A stretch of 64,000 bases of DNA from a virus, in the IMG/VR virus record IMGVR_UViG_3300032265_003945, positions 1-64,000 of that record; one strand, given 5' to 3'. Both the position numbers and the translations under genes were made by a program. The notes beneath the pieces were generated by a model. The model saw only the letters and a list, made by a program, of their open reading frames with translations. It made no database searches and had not been told where the DNA came from. How positions within the stretch are numbered: the first letter of the stretch is position 1; each line of letters starts with the position of its first letter. Shown in pieces: positions 1-8,612 of the stretch.

Positions 1-130
1 GATATTTCTTGCTAACTGCCTTATCTACTCCGCAAAAAGTATAAGGATATTTTTCATAGGCAGCTTTTCTAATAAAATTAGAAAAAAGAAACCCTAGGCT
101 TCCTGTAAATAATATTTTATGTTTTTCCAT
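1..130 (-). CDS. NAD-dependent epimerase/dehydratase-like protein, 5' part only
   Basis: The gene starts at 130 and runs out of the window, so only about 43 residues are visible. They begin MEKHKILFTGSLGFLFSNFI, which fits the Rossmann nucleotide-binding loop (TGxxGFxxSN) of extended short-chain dehydrogenases that act on nucleotide sugars, such as dTDP-glucose dehydratases or UDP-sugar epimerases. Its ATG overlaps the stop of the upstream glycosyltransferase by one base (TAATG), so the two are probably translationally coupled. With the nearby glycosyltransferases this suggests synthesis of an activated sugar for glycan assembly. The specific reaction cannot be told from this fragment. Confidence 0.7.
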   Translation of the reverse strand, partial: MEKHKILFTGSLGFLFSNFIRKAAYEKYPYTFCGVDKAVSKKY

Positions 131-933
131 TACAATAACTTATGTTTGGGGTCTAGGTAGTGATCTTGATCTATAGTAATTATATCTTTCCACTTATCAA
201 GGAAATTTTTAATATTTTGTTGCAGGAACATTTTTTGCACCGGATTCTTCTTTAATGTGGCACTTTCCTCATGGTAGATGCTGGTATTTCCACAATAAAT
301 TACTTTTTTCTTTTGAAGATATTTAACATCTAAGCAAAAATCAATATCTTCGAAGCACCAAAAATAAGACTCATCTAGCATTTTACTTTTAGAAGAGGCG
401 CTCTTTAAATATTTGTATTTGGTCAGCAAACAAGCTCCGGTAACTGCCTGAAACTCACGGTCTAGAGAATCATATTTATTGCACTCTTCTCTGGCTCGAA
501 AATGAATTGGAGTTTTAGTTTGCTTGTGAAATACTACTCCTGCATGTTGAATCTTATTAGTTCCAGTATATAATAACTTGGCGCCAACAACGCCAACCGA
601 ATTGTCGAATGAGCGGATCATACTATTAATGGAAGTAGTATCATTAAAAATGATATCGTTATTTAATAATAGTACAAAATCATTCTCTTCCGGCGTAGCA
701 TGATTAATAGTATAATTGACTCCGGCAGAAAAACTTTGTAAGTTATTTTTATAATTTATTACTTCAATCTGCGGGTGCCATTGCGAAGCTACTGAATAAG
801 TGTTGTCGGTAGATCCGTTATCTTTAATGGTCCATTTCCAATCAACATTGGAAAGGCAGGGAAGTAAAGAATCTTTTAACTTAGATAGTTTGTCTAAGCC
901 ATTCCAAGAGAGGGTAATGATATGTAGCATCAA
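130..933 (-). CDS. family 2 glycosyltransferase (GT2)
   Basis: A 267-residue GT-A fold enzyme that would transfer a sugar from a nucleotide-sugar donor. The N-terminal strand LHIITLSWNG, the GSTDNT segment near residue 40 and LLLNNDI near residue 88 (the usual place of the metal-binding acidic motif in rhamnosyltransferase-like GT2 enzymes) are all visible. YHEESATL near the C-terminus is the conserved His/Ser region of this subgroup. It is one base from the preceding membrane-anchored gene and overlaps the epimerase-like gene by one base, so it lies in one operon. Donor and acceptor are unknown; virion or host-surface glycosylation is an inference from the neighbourhood. Confidence 0.85.
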   Translation of the reverse strand: MMLHIITLSWNGLDKLSKLKDSLLPCLSNVDWKWTIKDNGSTDNTYSVASQWHPQIEVINYKNNLQSFSAGVNYTINHATPEENDFVLLLNNDIIFNDTTSINSMIRSFDNSVGVVGAKLLYTGTNKIQHAGVVFHKQTKTPIHFRAREECNKYDSLDREFQAVTGACLLTKYKYLKSASSKSKMLDESYFWCFEDIDFCLDVKYLQKKKVIYCGNTSIYHEESATLKKNPVQKMFLQQNIKNFLDKWKDIITIDQDHYLDPKHKLL

Positions 934-1965
934 TTATAAACCTACCTTAACGCTGGCGGTAATGGAAAGGTCCTTATCGGTTGACATGTTAACGGAAGCT
1001 CCGAGATAAGTGCTTTGAATAAAGGGGATATGCTTGCCAATATTATAAGAAACCGGAGTGAGAGAAAAATAAATCTTCTTATCTGGAATGGTTGCCATAG
1101 CTCCAACTTGAAGAATAGCAAAATCTGGAGTTCCACGATATCTTCCATAATTCATTAAGGACATAGAGAGGGAGGGTCCGAATTGAGGACTTAACTTGTC
1201 GTTAGCCCCGCCTTCGACCCCAAGATAGAGTCGAGGATCAAATACCCTGAACTTAGCTTCAGGAAATACTTGAGCAGTTTCTGCTTGCGAGATAGGGATG
1301 TCATAATCTTTTCCATCTACTTTAATTTGCATTTTATTATAGTTAGTGACTCTATTATCTTCATCTGTAGCAGTTACCGTAGAGAGTTTGTATTCACGAG
1401 GGAGTACGTCTAGGCTCCATGGCTTATCCTTGGCGGCAGTAAATCCAGCTTGTCCAAATGGCACTTGAAGATTTCCTTTAAATAATTCATTAATTTTAAG
1501 CCACTGGGTGGTAGTAAAATAATTATTTCTATCTTTTAAGCACTCTATTGTTTTATCCCCACAGGGCACAGTAACTACTGTTGGCTCCACGGGGTCTTCC
1601 ACTCCATTATGTGGGGTGATTTCAGTATGACCGCTTGAGGGAAGATTGTTCCAATCATAGCCTATTGAAGAAACAAGAACCGTATTAATCGAATCTACTT
1701 TAGCATGAAGACTCTGTAAGTCTTTGTTAATTTTAGCAAGATCCATTCCATTAGCTTTAATCATAGAATCAATATCTTTAGATGTAGCATATTGGGACAT
1801 GGAACGAGTAATTGCGTCTCCTAGATCTTTTTGCTTTACCATAGAAGATTCAATTTCTTTCTGCATATTAGAGATTTGAAATTGCTTATAGATCATGAAA
1901 GAAATACCGCAAACCAAACAAATTACAGAAAGATAGATAATAATTCTTTTTTCAAAATCTGACAT
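934..1965 (-). CDS. membrane-anchored protein with coiled coil and beta-rich C-terminus, function unknown
   Basis: A 343-residue protein. Residues about 8-28 (IIIYLSVICLVCGISFMIY) form one transmembrane segment or uncleaved signal anchor. Residues 30-100 are polar, helical and coiled-coil-like. A Pro/Thr/Val linker with a Cys pair (CGDKTIEC) follows. The last ~110 residues alternate hydrophobic and polar positions with many Gly and aromatics, ending SITASVKVGL, which resembles outer-membrane-type beta strands. It sits between a DNA glycosylase and a GT2 gene, one base from each. It is not recognised as a known phage family. Bridging inner membrane and envelope is a possibility, not shown. Confidence 0.75.
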   Translation of the reverse strand: MSDFEKRIIIYLSVICLVCGISFMIYKQFQISNMQKEIESSMVKQKDLGDAITRSMSQYATSKDIDSMIKANGMDLAKINKDLQSLHAKVDSINTVLVSSIGYDWNNLPSSGHTEITPHNGVEDPVEPTVVTVPCGDKTIECLKDRNNYFTTTQWLKINELFKGNLQVPFGQAGFTAAKDKPWSLDVLPREYKLSTVTATDEDNRVTNYNKMQIKVDGKDYDIPISQAETAQVFPEAKFRVFDPRLYLGVEGGANDKLSPQFGPSLSMSLMNYGRYRGTPDFAILQVGAMATIPDKKIYFSLTPVSYNIGKHIPFIQSTYLGASVNMSTDKDLSITASVKVGL

Positions 1966-1966
1966 A

Positions 1967-2800
1967 TTAAGCTCTTTGCATTTCCGGGCACCAGTGAATA
2001 GTTCGGGTACCCATTTTTTCTCTTATAATATTATATCCGAGCGGGTCCTTTTTTTGACTATAAACCTGAAAATTAAAAGAATATTTACCGGCATTACCAT
2101 CAACATTCTGATAAGTGGAGAAGCTGGCTCCCTGGGCTTGATATGACTCATTCATAACATTATAAATATGATCACATAAAGAAATTAATTCTAAATTAGT
2201 TAATTCTTTTCCTTTTTTCCAGGGACTAATCCTAGAGCGATATAAAGCCTCAGCACGAATATAGTTGCCCACTCCACAGAAAATAGATTGGTCCATTAAT
2301 ATCTGACCAATAGGAGTGGATTTATTTATTTTATTTTTTAACCACTCTATTTTTGAAGAAATATCTTCTGACAAAGGATCCCAGCCAAGAGAATCGAGCT
2401 TATCAAGTAACTCTTGTTTTGAGTTAACAAATTTAATTGTACCAAAATGTCGAGGGTCATTAAAATACAAAAATTTAAAATCGGAAATTGCTTGATCTAT
2501 TGATTCGAACTTATCAACATATTGAAGAGTAAAACAAGTATGCTTGTCTTCTTTATTTTCCCATTGACCAGTCATTCCGTAGGTGCAAAACATATATTGA
2601 CCATTGCTCAAGGACCAATACATGAATTTTCCTTTAACATTAATATCAAGAACGGAGCATTGCATAGTTGAGTTATAATTTTCGGGAATTTTCTTGCTAT
2701 ATCTTCCATTTTTAGAAAAAAATGAATTAATGATAGTTTTCCCGCAAATAATTTTTCTTAAATGGTCACAACTTGTTTTTAGCTCTGGTGATTCCGGCAT
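1967..2800 (-). CDS. formamidopyrimidine-DNA glycosylase/endonuclease VIII-like (Fpg/Nei), zincless
   Basis: A 277-residue base-excision repair glycosylase/AP lyase of the Fpg/Nei family. After Met removal the N-terminus is Pro-Glu (MPESPEL), the catalytic nucleophile and acid of the family. VKGKFMYW places a Lys at mature position 57, the conserved Lys57. GQILMDQSIFCGVGNYIRAE is the helix-two-turn-helix with its conserved Asn. The C-terminal finger region keeps the Arg (GTRTIHWCP) but retains only one of the four zinc Cys, so it is a zincless finger as in some NEIL1-like and viral enzymes. A strong GGAGG lies just before the ATG. It is unusual inside a glycan/tail operon and may protect phage DNA from oxidative damage. 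Confidence 0.88.
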   Translation of the reverse strand: MPESPELKTSCDHLRKIICGKTIINSFFSKNGRYSKKIPENYNSTMQCSVLDINVKGKFMYWSLSNGQYMFCTYGMTGQWENKEDKHTCFTLQYVDKFESIDQAISDFKFLYFNDPRHFGTIKFVNSKQELLDKLDSLGWDPLSEDISSKIEWLKNKINKSTPIGQILMDQSIFCGVGNYIRAEALYRSRISPWKKGKELTNLELISLCDHIYNVMNESYQAQGASFSTYQNVDGNAGKYSFNFQVYSQKKDPLGYNIIREKMGTRTIHWCPEMQRA

Positions 2801-2850
2801 AGTTCCTCCAATTACGCCTCTATCATAGTCATGCTTGGTGGAGGTGCAAA

Positions 2851-3534
2851 TTATTTTTTAATTAAATGACTCCACTTACTGATAAATATTTCTCTTGCCT
2901 TTTTATAAAGCAAATGAGTATTTAATTGTTGGCTGGAGACTCTTCCAAAATGCACAACAGGGATTTCAACTACATTCATTTTTACATCGAGCTTTCTGGC
3001 AAGAAAGCTGGTATGAGTGTCTTCAAAATAACAAAAAAACTCTTCAGAAAATGGACCGCTGTAATTATTGATTATTAATTTATCCCAGATTTCTTTAGAG
3101 GACGCCAAGCACCACCCGGACATATAAGAATAAGGGCTATCAAGATAAGTATTGGACTCTTTAACAAAATTAAGTTGATTATCCAACAATCCCATGGTTG
3201 GTCCAACTAAGCCTTCAGAGCATTTATCGATAATTGGCTGGGTCCAGTTTTCAAAATTAGATCTAACCCTGATGTCGTTGTTTAGAAATAATACATTGGA
3301 AGCGGAGGATAGCGAATAGCCTTTATTGCTTCCCCAGGCAAAACCTTTATTCTCTTCGCTTCTAAAATAAGTAATTTCTTTTGAATTCTCTAATTGATGT
3401 TTAGTTTCATCTGAACTACCATTATCTACAATAATAATTTCATGATCATTTGATAATTTTGATAAGTCAGATAAACAACTTTTAGTAAAGTTCCATTTAT
3501 TATAAACGCAAATTGCAATACTTAATTTTTTCAT
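2851..3534 (-). CDS. family 2 glycosyltransferase (GT2)
   Basis: The ATG at 3534 (MKKLSIAICVYNKW) is chosen because it overlaps the TGA of the upstream GT-B gene in an ATGA arrangement. A 13-codon upstream extension is open but would run into that gene. The product is about 227 residues and has the GT2 signatures IIVDNGSSDET, FRSEENKGFAWGSNKG and VLFLNNDIRV, followed by an acidic EEFFCYFEDTH segment resembling the catalytic-base region. It is about 50 bases upstream of the glycosylase gene. It is a second paralogue of the GT2 at 130-933, so the locus probably builds a glycan of at least two or three sugars. Substrate unknown. Confidence 0.85.
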   Translation of the reverse strand: MKKLSIAICVYNKWNFTKSCLSDLSKLSNDHEIIIVDNGSSDETKHQLENSKEITYFRSEENKGFAWGSNKGYSLSSASNVLFLNNDIRVRSNFENWTQPIIDKCSEGLVGPTMGLLDNQLNFVKESNTYLDSPYSYMSGWCLASSKEIWDKLIINNYSGPFSEEFFCYFEDTHTSFLARKLDVKMNVVEIPVVHFGRVSSQQLNTHLLYKKAREIFISKWSHLIKK

Positions 3535-4619
3535 TTTACTAAACCTAGAATTTGATCGCCTATTTTGTCCCAAGAATACTTTTCCAATATAGAGGGGGCT
3601 AGTAATTGAGCTTTTTCCTTTAGAGAGTCTTTATTCGCATAAGCATGTTTCAATTTTTCTACACCAGAGTCAATGTTAGGCATGAAAGCTTTGCTTCCTG
3701 GTTGGTAGGACCAATAGACCATGTCTGGCTTAACAAAAAACTCTTTTCCCTCAATTAATAAAGAATTTTCTTCATTTAAAAAATCTAAAAACCCTCCATA
3801 ATTTGGGGCGATATTGAATAACCCGGCTGCCTGAGCCTCTAGCCCCGTCATCCCAAATGCCTCGGTATACGAAGCGGAAAAAGCAGCATCGCAAGATTTG
3901 TAAAGAGAATAAATATTGGGAACGAACTGCCTAATTATTTCTATTTCTGCATGATTTTTGTATTTCTGTTTAAAATCATTAAATATTTCTTGGAAATTTA
4001 CCTCAAAAAGTTGAGTTGGCTTTTTCTCATGAACTTTAATTACTAAACAAACATCATCTGCCTTAGTAAAAGCCCTCCCAAACATCTCTAATAATCCAAA
4101 AAGATTTTTTCTTTTATGAACTTGAGCAACGTTAACGAATAGCTTAAAATTCTTTTTTGTTTTTAATGGGTATGGGTGGGCTGAGAGAATTTCCTCTGCA
4201 TTAACTCCGTGCGGAACTACAGTTAGATGGTTTTCTGGGATTCCAGAATTGATAAAGACTTGTTTTGCAAATTGGGAGGGTGGAAGTATCTGGTCGCACT
4301 CTTTATAGTTTTTAGCAAATCCCGAAGGTAAGCTATTTTTACCATCAAATTCATAAGTCCAAATTCCGAATCTGTTCTTATTTCCATTTTTTAAATAATT
4401 AGGAAAATTTCTAAAAGCAGTATAACTAAGCTGCATTGGATATTCTGCTTCAGGAATAGACTTTAAATATGGCTTTAGGTCTGGCGGTAGATACTGAACT
4501 CCGTCTGTACTAAATAGATCAACTTCGTGCCCGCTCTTAATAAAGGCACGAGCGAGATTTTGACCGACTATTGCCCAACTATAATTAGCGCCCAGAAATT
4601 GCTGTATTTTTATCTTCAC
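3531..4619 (-). CDS. GT-B fold glycosyltransferase (GT1/GT4 type)
   Basis: A 362-residue protein starting with GTG at 4619. The N-terminal KIKIQQFLGANYSWAIVGQN and LARAFIKSGHEVDLFSTDG form a first Rossmann half. FKLFVNVAQVHKRKNLFGLL opens the second half. EAFGMTGLEAQAAG is the E(x7)E donor-binding motif of GT4 enzymes, near residue 255. It transfers a sugar from a nucleotide-diphosphate donor with retention, as usual for the family. It is the first gene after the tail-fibre gene, with a short hairpin between them, and overlaps the following GT2 by four bases. Confidence 0.85.
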   Translation of the reverse strand: MKIKIQQFLGANYSWAIVGQNLARAFIKSGHEVDLFSTDGVQYLPPDLKPYLKSIPEAEYPMQLSYTAFRNFPNYLKNGNKNRFGIWTYEFDGKNSLPSGFAKNYKECDQILPPSQFAKQVFINSGIPENHLTVVPHGVNAEEILSAHPYPLKTKKNFKLFVNVAQVHKRKNLFGLLEMFGRAFTKADDVCLVIKVHEKKPTQLFEVNFQEIFNDFKQKYKNHAEIEIIRQFVPNIYSLYKSCDAAFSASYTEAFGMTGLEAQAAGLFNIAPNYGGFLDFLNEENSLLIEGKEFFVKPDMVYWSYQPGSKAFMPNIDSGVEKLKHAYANKDSLKEKAQLLAPSILEKYSWDKIGDQILGLVK

Positions 4620-4623
4620 TTAA

Positions 4624-4642
4624 TTAGCCCTTTGGAGGCTAA
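4624..4642 (-). terminator. short hairpin between fibre gene and glycosyltransferase operon
   Basis: TTAGCC and GGCTAA pair across a 7-base loop in the 45-base gap after the 1312-residue fibre gene. The minus-strand transcript has only a weak U stretch after it, so it may be a weak terminator or attenuator separating structural genes from the glycan block. Confidence 0.4.
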
Positions 4643-4664
4643 TATAACATTGGTAAAAAAATAA

Positions 4665-7600
4665 TCAAACAGGAGGAAGAGATTGGAAATCTATTCCATT
4701 ATCAGGATTATTATAAGTGATTACTAATCGAGCCATTGTGCAAATAGCGTTTCCAGAAACAGAAGAATTAAGTCGCAATACGCAGATACTGTCTGACGGA
4801 TAATTTATTAACTGAGATTTTAGATCTTTGCTCTTAAATAACATAAATTGAGTTCCGGTATCATCTCCCAAATAAAAACTATTTCCATCTAAATAAATGT
4901 CACCTCCATCGTCTTGCATTGTAATTTGAGCAACATCTCCAGAAAAAGATTGTACGACAACTTCAAGGCGAATATCTTTAATGTCTTGTAAAATAAAAGA
5001 ATTAAAAGAAAATGGGAAAGCGGCTATAATTTGAGAGTTTGATATTGAATTTTGAACATATCCCGACACGCCATAAATATAAACTGGATTTTTATAATAA
5101 AAGGAGGGGCTAAGCAATCCATTACTGTCTGTCTTTATTAGTTTATTGGCATCGGAAACTCCGGAAGTGCTATTAATTGCGAATTGATAGCTTAATGAGG
5201 CTCCATTACTCATTAAAACAGTTCCAGATGCGCCTACAGCATCTAAGCCAGTTCCGCCATGAAGTATTGGCAAAACACCAACAACATCAGTTTCTAAGTC
5301 GACAAGGGCAGAAGCACCTCCGACAACTGGTCCGCTAAAGATACTAATTAACTTCATTAAATTAGATACCTTAGTAGAGTCAACATACAAGGGCTTATTG
5401 TTAAATCCGCCTTTTTTCAAAAAGACATTAATTTGAACCTTGGTAGTGAGAGTGGAGAGAACGGGGTCCTGGTATAAATTAGTAAAATTAAGAGTAATTA
5501 TTCCAGAAGCATAATCAATACTAACGCCTATTTTGCCGTCTACGATAATTCCTTGTATTCCATTCGGGTCAATTCCATTGGTATTGGGAGAAAATGACTG
5601 TATCGATACAGATAATCTGAGTTGATCTTTAGATAGGGCATCTGATTGAACAGTAGAGAAGTCGGCAAATCTCATTGCCGGAAAGCCTAATCTAGTTATA
5701 CCATTGCCGTTATAGTCTCTGACGAAATCATCAAAAACATTAATATCTCTTTCTGACCCAATCATTCCTGGAGGAATTTCTAAAATTATAGTTCCAACTT
5801 CAAAATCTATCTTATAAAAATCCCCATTCTCTCTAACAATTTCTCCGCCAGGTCCGATAATTAAATTATCAGGAACAAACGTATCTACTCTGCCCGGATC
5901 AAATTCGGGTCGCATATTGTAAGTTTCGACCTGAATTCCATTTAGATCTTTGCTATAGATGATGGTATCCTGACCATTATCAAAAATGGTAGGAACGAGT
6001 TTATTCTTAGAGTTACTAACTACTAGATAATCTTCCCAGGAGAATTGTTTTTGAAAAAATAAATTAGCTGGTAACGCAGAGATATTTCTCCCCTGCAATA
6101 GAGCGTCATCTACAAAGACATCTCCTAGCAAATGAATATCTGTATTTCGAGTGGCTAAAGAAGTAAAATAATCATCATTTCTATCCAGGCTTGAGGCGCT
6201 AACTTGATATTTTTCAAGAGTTAATTTAATAACATTGAATGGTTTTCCTATTTTATTAAATACTGGATCTACTGGAGGGATAAATGACTCTTTATTTATA
6301 TACTTATTTAGTAGATCAGCGTCCTGAGCATTTACTAAATAATCTTCGTTAAGATCAGATCTAAACAGCTCTGGAATAGATTTAGAGTTTAATAAAATTT
6401 TTCTAATAGTTAGAATGTCTAACATACTATCGATTCCGATAATATCGAACCCGCCATTGTTTGCCGCATTGCCGCTATTAAATATTAGCAATTTGTTTCC
6501 ACCAACAGCGGGAGATAAATTAAAGAAATCTACTGATGCGCTAGAGAAATTAGCTTGTCTTGGATTAGAGGGATCGGGGACTAAGATACCGTCTGCGCCA
6601 GAAGCAATTATCTTATTATTTTCAACGTTGACGACTTGGAAAATTATATTTGTAGCATTTCCGAAAGGATACTGATAAGAAGAGTAGCCATTAACAAAAG
6701 TAACTGTATTGTTAACAATGTCCGGATTAAAAGTTGAATGTAAGGGTGGAGTCTGATTGAAATTAAATCCAAGATAAGTGTTAATTAAATTAAAATCTTC
6801 GTCATTAACAACCCCATCACCGTTAACGTCACCATAAAGCATGGAAATTATTTCTGCAGTAGCTACTCGATAATAAATACTTGGGCTACTAGAAAAATCT
6901 GGGAAAATTTTAATCTTAGTTAGATTTCCAGTTAATAATTGAGTTTGCAAGAACTTAACACTCTCATCATACTTTGGATCAGAAGGATCTTCTACTATTT
7001 TAATGAAAATTTCATTATTAATAAAAGAGAAAGTATATAATTTGGCGTTAAAATTAGCATCGCTAGATGCGTCAAAAAACTTAATATTCTTATCTGCAAT
7101 AGCTCCAATTAAAAGAGGGTCGGTAGTCTGAGATAAATTGGCGATATCTAATGAACTTAATAACTGTACATTTGGAACATTTTGCTGTCTAGAGAAAATC
7201 AGGTTGCCGGTTCTTAAATCTTGAACAGGCGTATTCTTTTCTGTTTCGGCAAAAACAACACCCCTAAAAGTATCTGCTCCACTAAAATATAAATTATCTA
7301 AACAATAATCTACCGTAGCTCCTGTATTAAGATCTTCGGTTACTTTTGGAAGAGTTACGCCATTACCCGAAACATAAGCTTGCCCGTCTGTCACCTTAGC
7401 CGCATCAGTAGCTATATTAAACCATAAATCTTCATCCACTAAGTCTACCCAAAGAGTTCCATTAAATACTGTTAATTTAGAGTTAGATAGCTCTTTATTT
7501 CCGGTAGAAATCAGTATATTGCCCTTATCAGCGGCGCCGGAGCGCTTAATGGTAAAAGCGTAATAGCTTTCAGGAACTATAGAATAACTTCCTCCTAAAG

Positions 7601-8603
7601 CAGTATTGCTAAAAATAAAATCTACAGGCTGAGGAACGGTATTTAATTGTGTTCCGGCGGCAAGCAAGGTGTCGTAGCTAAAACTAATCTGAGCCAACGG
7701 AACTGGAGAGGGAGAATAATCTATTAATGTTTGTGGGGGTATATCCGTAGGGCACTGAAGCGCAGTTTGTAGAGGATAAACGCTAACAACAATTTCCCCA
7801 TTCCATTTATAATCATCTACAACTGCATCGGGATTGGTAGCGGCTAATAATAAAGTAATTTTTTGAATATTATTGGTTTTTGCTTGGAATTTTTGACCTA
7901 TTTGAGTAGTAACATCATTAAAATTAATAATTTTATTATCTCTCTCAGCCATTCTAATATTTAAATTATCAATATTATAATAAGGCAGTCCAGCTCTTAA
8001 TAAATCTAGCGGAGATGAATATAAGGAGGAAAAGAAGTCTCTAAAAAATAAATTTGGCTGAGTTGTTTGAGCCACCATAGAGGCGCTTCTTGATAAAGAA
8101 TAAGGCTTAGCTTCTTTGATAAGAATCTTGCCACCTAAATTAAAAGATTGATTGGATTCCCCTCTAAAATCATTAATTAATATTTGTAAAACAGCAGTAT
8201 AATGCTTTTTAGTAATTTGAGATTCATTCACTCTAAAGTAAAAGGTCTCATATTGAAGATTTTGTTGAAAATCTAAACCTATAATTCCTATTTTTACCGA
8301 TCTTTTCCCGCCAGTTTTTGATTCTGAAAGAGATATTTCTAATTGATTTCCGTAATTATTATCTGAAGGTTGATTTTGAGCCTCAATTATTGTGCCATCA
8401 AGCAATCCTATTGTGGCATCTGAATTAAATAAAATTCTATCCTGCAAAGCATCTACCAATATCCCAGTCCCAAACTGATTATTAATTATAGCAGATTGAA
8501 TAGAATTGTTGTAATTTTGCTCTAAATTTAGATCTGAGGCATCTACCTGCTCTGCGTCGAACCATACATTTTGCATGGCTGAAACTGGATTGCGTTTAGT
8601 CAT
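4665..8603 (-). CDS. large tail fibre/baseplate appendage protein with dockerin-like calcium repeats
   Basis: A 1312-residue beta-rich protein at the distal end of the tail operon, where receptor-binding fibres normally lie. Two EF-hand-like repeats are visible: GDVNGDGVVNDEDFNLINTY near residue 590 and SDLNEDYLVNAQDADLLNKY near 750. Both have the DxNxDxxVNxxDxxLxxxY pattern of type I dockerin calcium loops. A HGGTGLDAVGASGTVLMSNG segment near 1110 is the GGTG module common in phage fibres, followed by a compact C-terminal beta domain. It starts nine bases after the stop of the giant gpI-like gene. Fibre function is inferred from position and modules. The dockerin match is by motif only, and the two repeats are about 160 residues apart rather than adjacent. 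Confidence 0.8.
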   Translation of the reverse strand: MTKRNPVSAMQNVWFDAEQVDASDLNLEQNYNNSIQSAIINNQFGTGILVDALQDRILFNSDATIGLLDGTIIEAQNQPSDNNYGNQLEISLSESKTGGKRSVKIGIIGLDFQQNLQYETFYFRVNESQITKKHYTAVLQILINDFRGESNQSFNLGGKILIKEAKPYSLSRSASMVAQTTQPNLFFRDFFSSLYSSPLDLLRAGLPYYNIDNLNIRMAERDNKIINFNDVTTQIGQKFQAKTNNIQKITLLLAATNPDAVVDDYKWNGEIVVSVYPLQTALQCPTDIPPQTLIDYSPSPVPLAQISFSYDTLLAAGTQLNTVPQPVDFIFSNTALGGSYSIVPESYYAFTIKRSGAADKGNILISTGNKELSNSKLTVFNGTLWVDLVDEDLWFNIATDAAKVTDGQAYVSGNGVTLPKVTEDLNTGATVDYCLDNLYFSGADTFRGVVFAETEKNTPVQDLRTGNLIFSRQQNVPNVQLLSSLDIANLSQTTDPLLIGAIADKNIKFFDASSDANFNAKLYTFSFINNEIFIKIVEDPSDPKYDESVKFLQTQLLTGNLTKIKIFPDFSSSPSIYYRVATAEIISMLYGDVNGDGVVNDEDFNLINTYLGFNFNQTPPLHSTFNPDIVNNTVTFVNGYSSYQYPFGNATNIIFQVVNVENNKIIASGADGILVPDPSNPRQANFSSASVDFFNLSPAVGGNKLLIFNSGNAANNGGFDIIGIDSMLDILTIRKILLNSKSIPELFRSDLNEDYLVNAQDADLLNKYINKESFIPPVDPVFNKIGKPFNVIKLTLEKYQVSASSLDRNDDYFTSLATRNTDIHLLGDVFVDDALLQGRNISALPANLFFQKQFSWEDYLVVSNSKNKLVPTIFDNGQDTIIYSKDLNGIQVETYNMRPEFDPGRVDTFVPDNLIIGPGGEIVRENGDFYKIDFEVGTIILEIPPGMIGSERDINVFDDFVRDYNGNGITRLGFPAMRFADFSTVQSDALSKDQLRLSVSIQSFSPNTNGIDPNGIQGIIVDGKIGVSIDYASGIITLNFTNLYQDPVLSTLTTKVQINVFLKKGGFNNKPLYVDSTKVSNLMKLISIFSGPVVGGASALVDLETDVVGVLPILHGGTGLDAVGASGTVLMSNGASLSYQFAINSTSGVSDANKLIKTDSNGLLSPSFYYKNPVYIYGVSGYVQNSISNSQIIAAFPFSFNSFILQDIKDIRLEVVVQSFSGDVAQITMQDDGGDIYLDGNSFYLGDDTGTQFMLFKSKDLKSQLINYPSDSICVLRLNSSVSGNAICTMARLVITYNNPDNGIDFQSLPPV

Positions 8604-8612
8604 CTTTTACTC

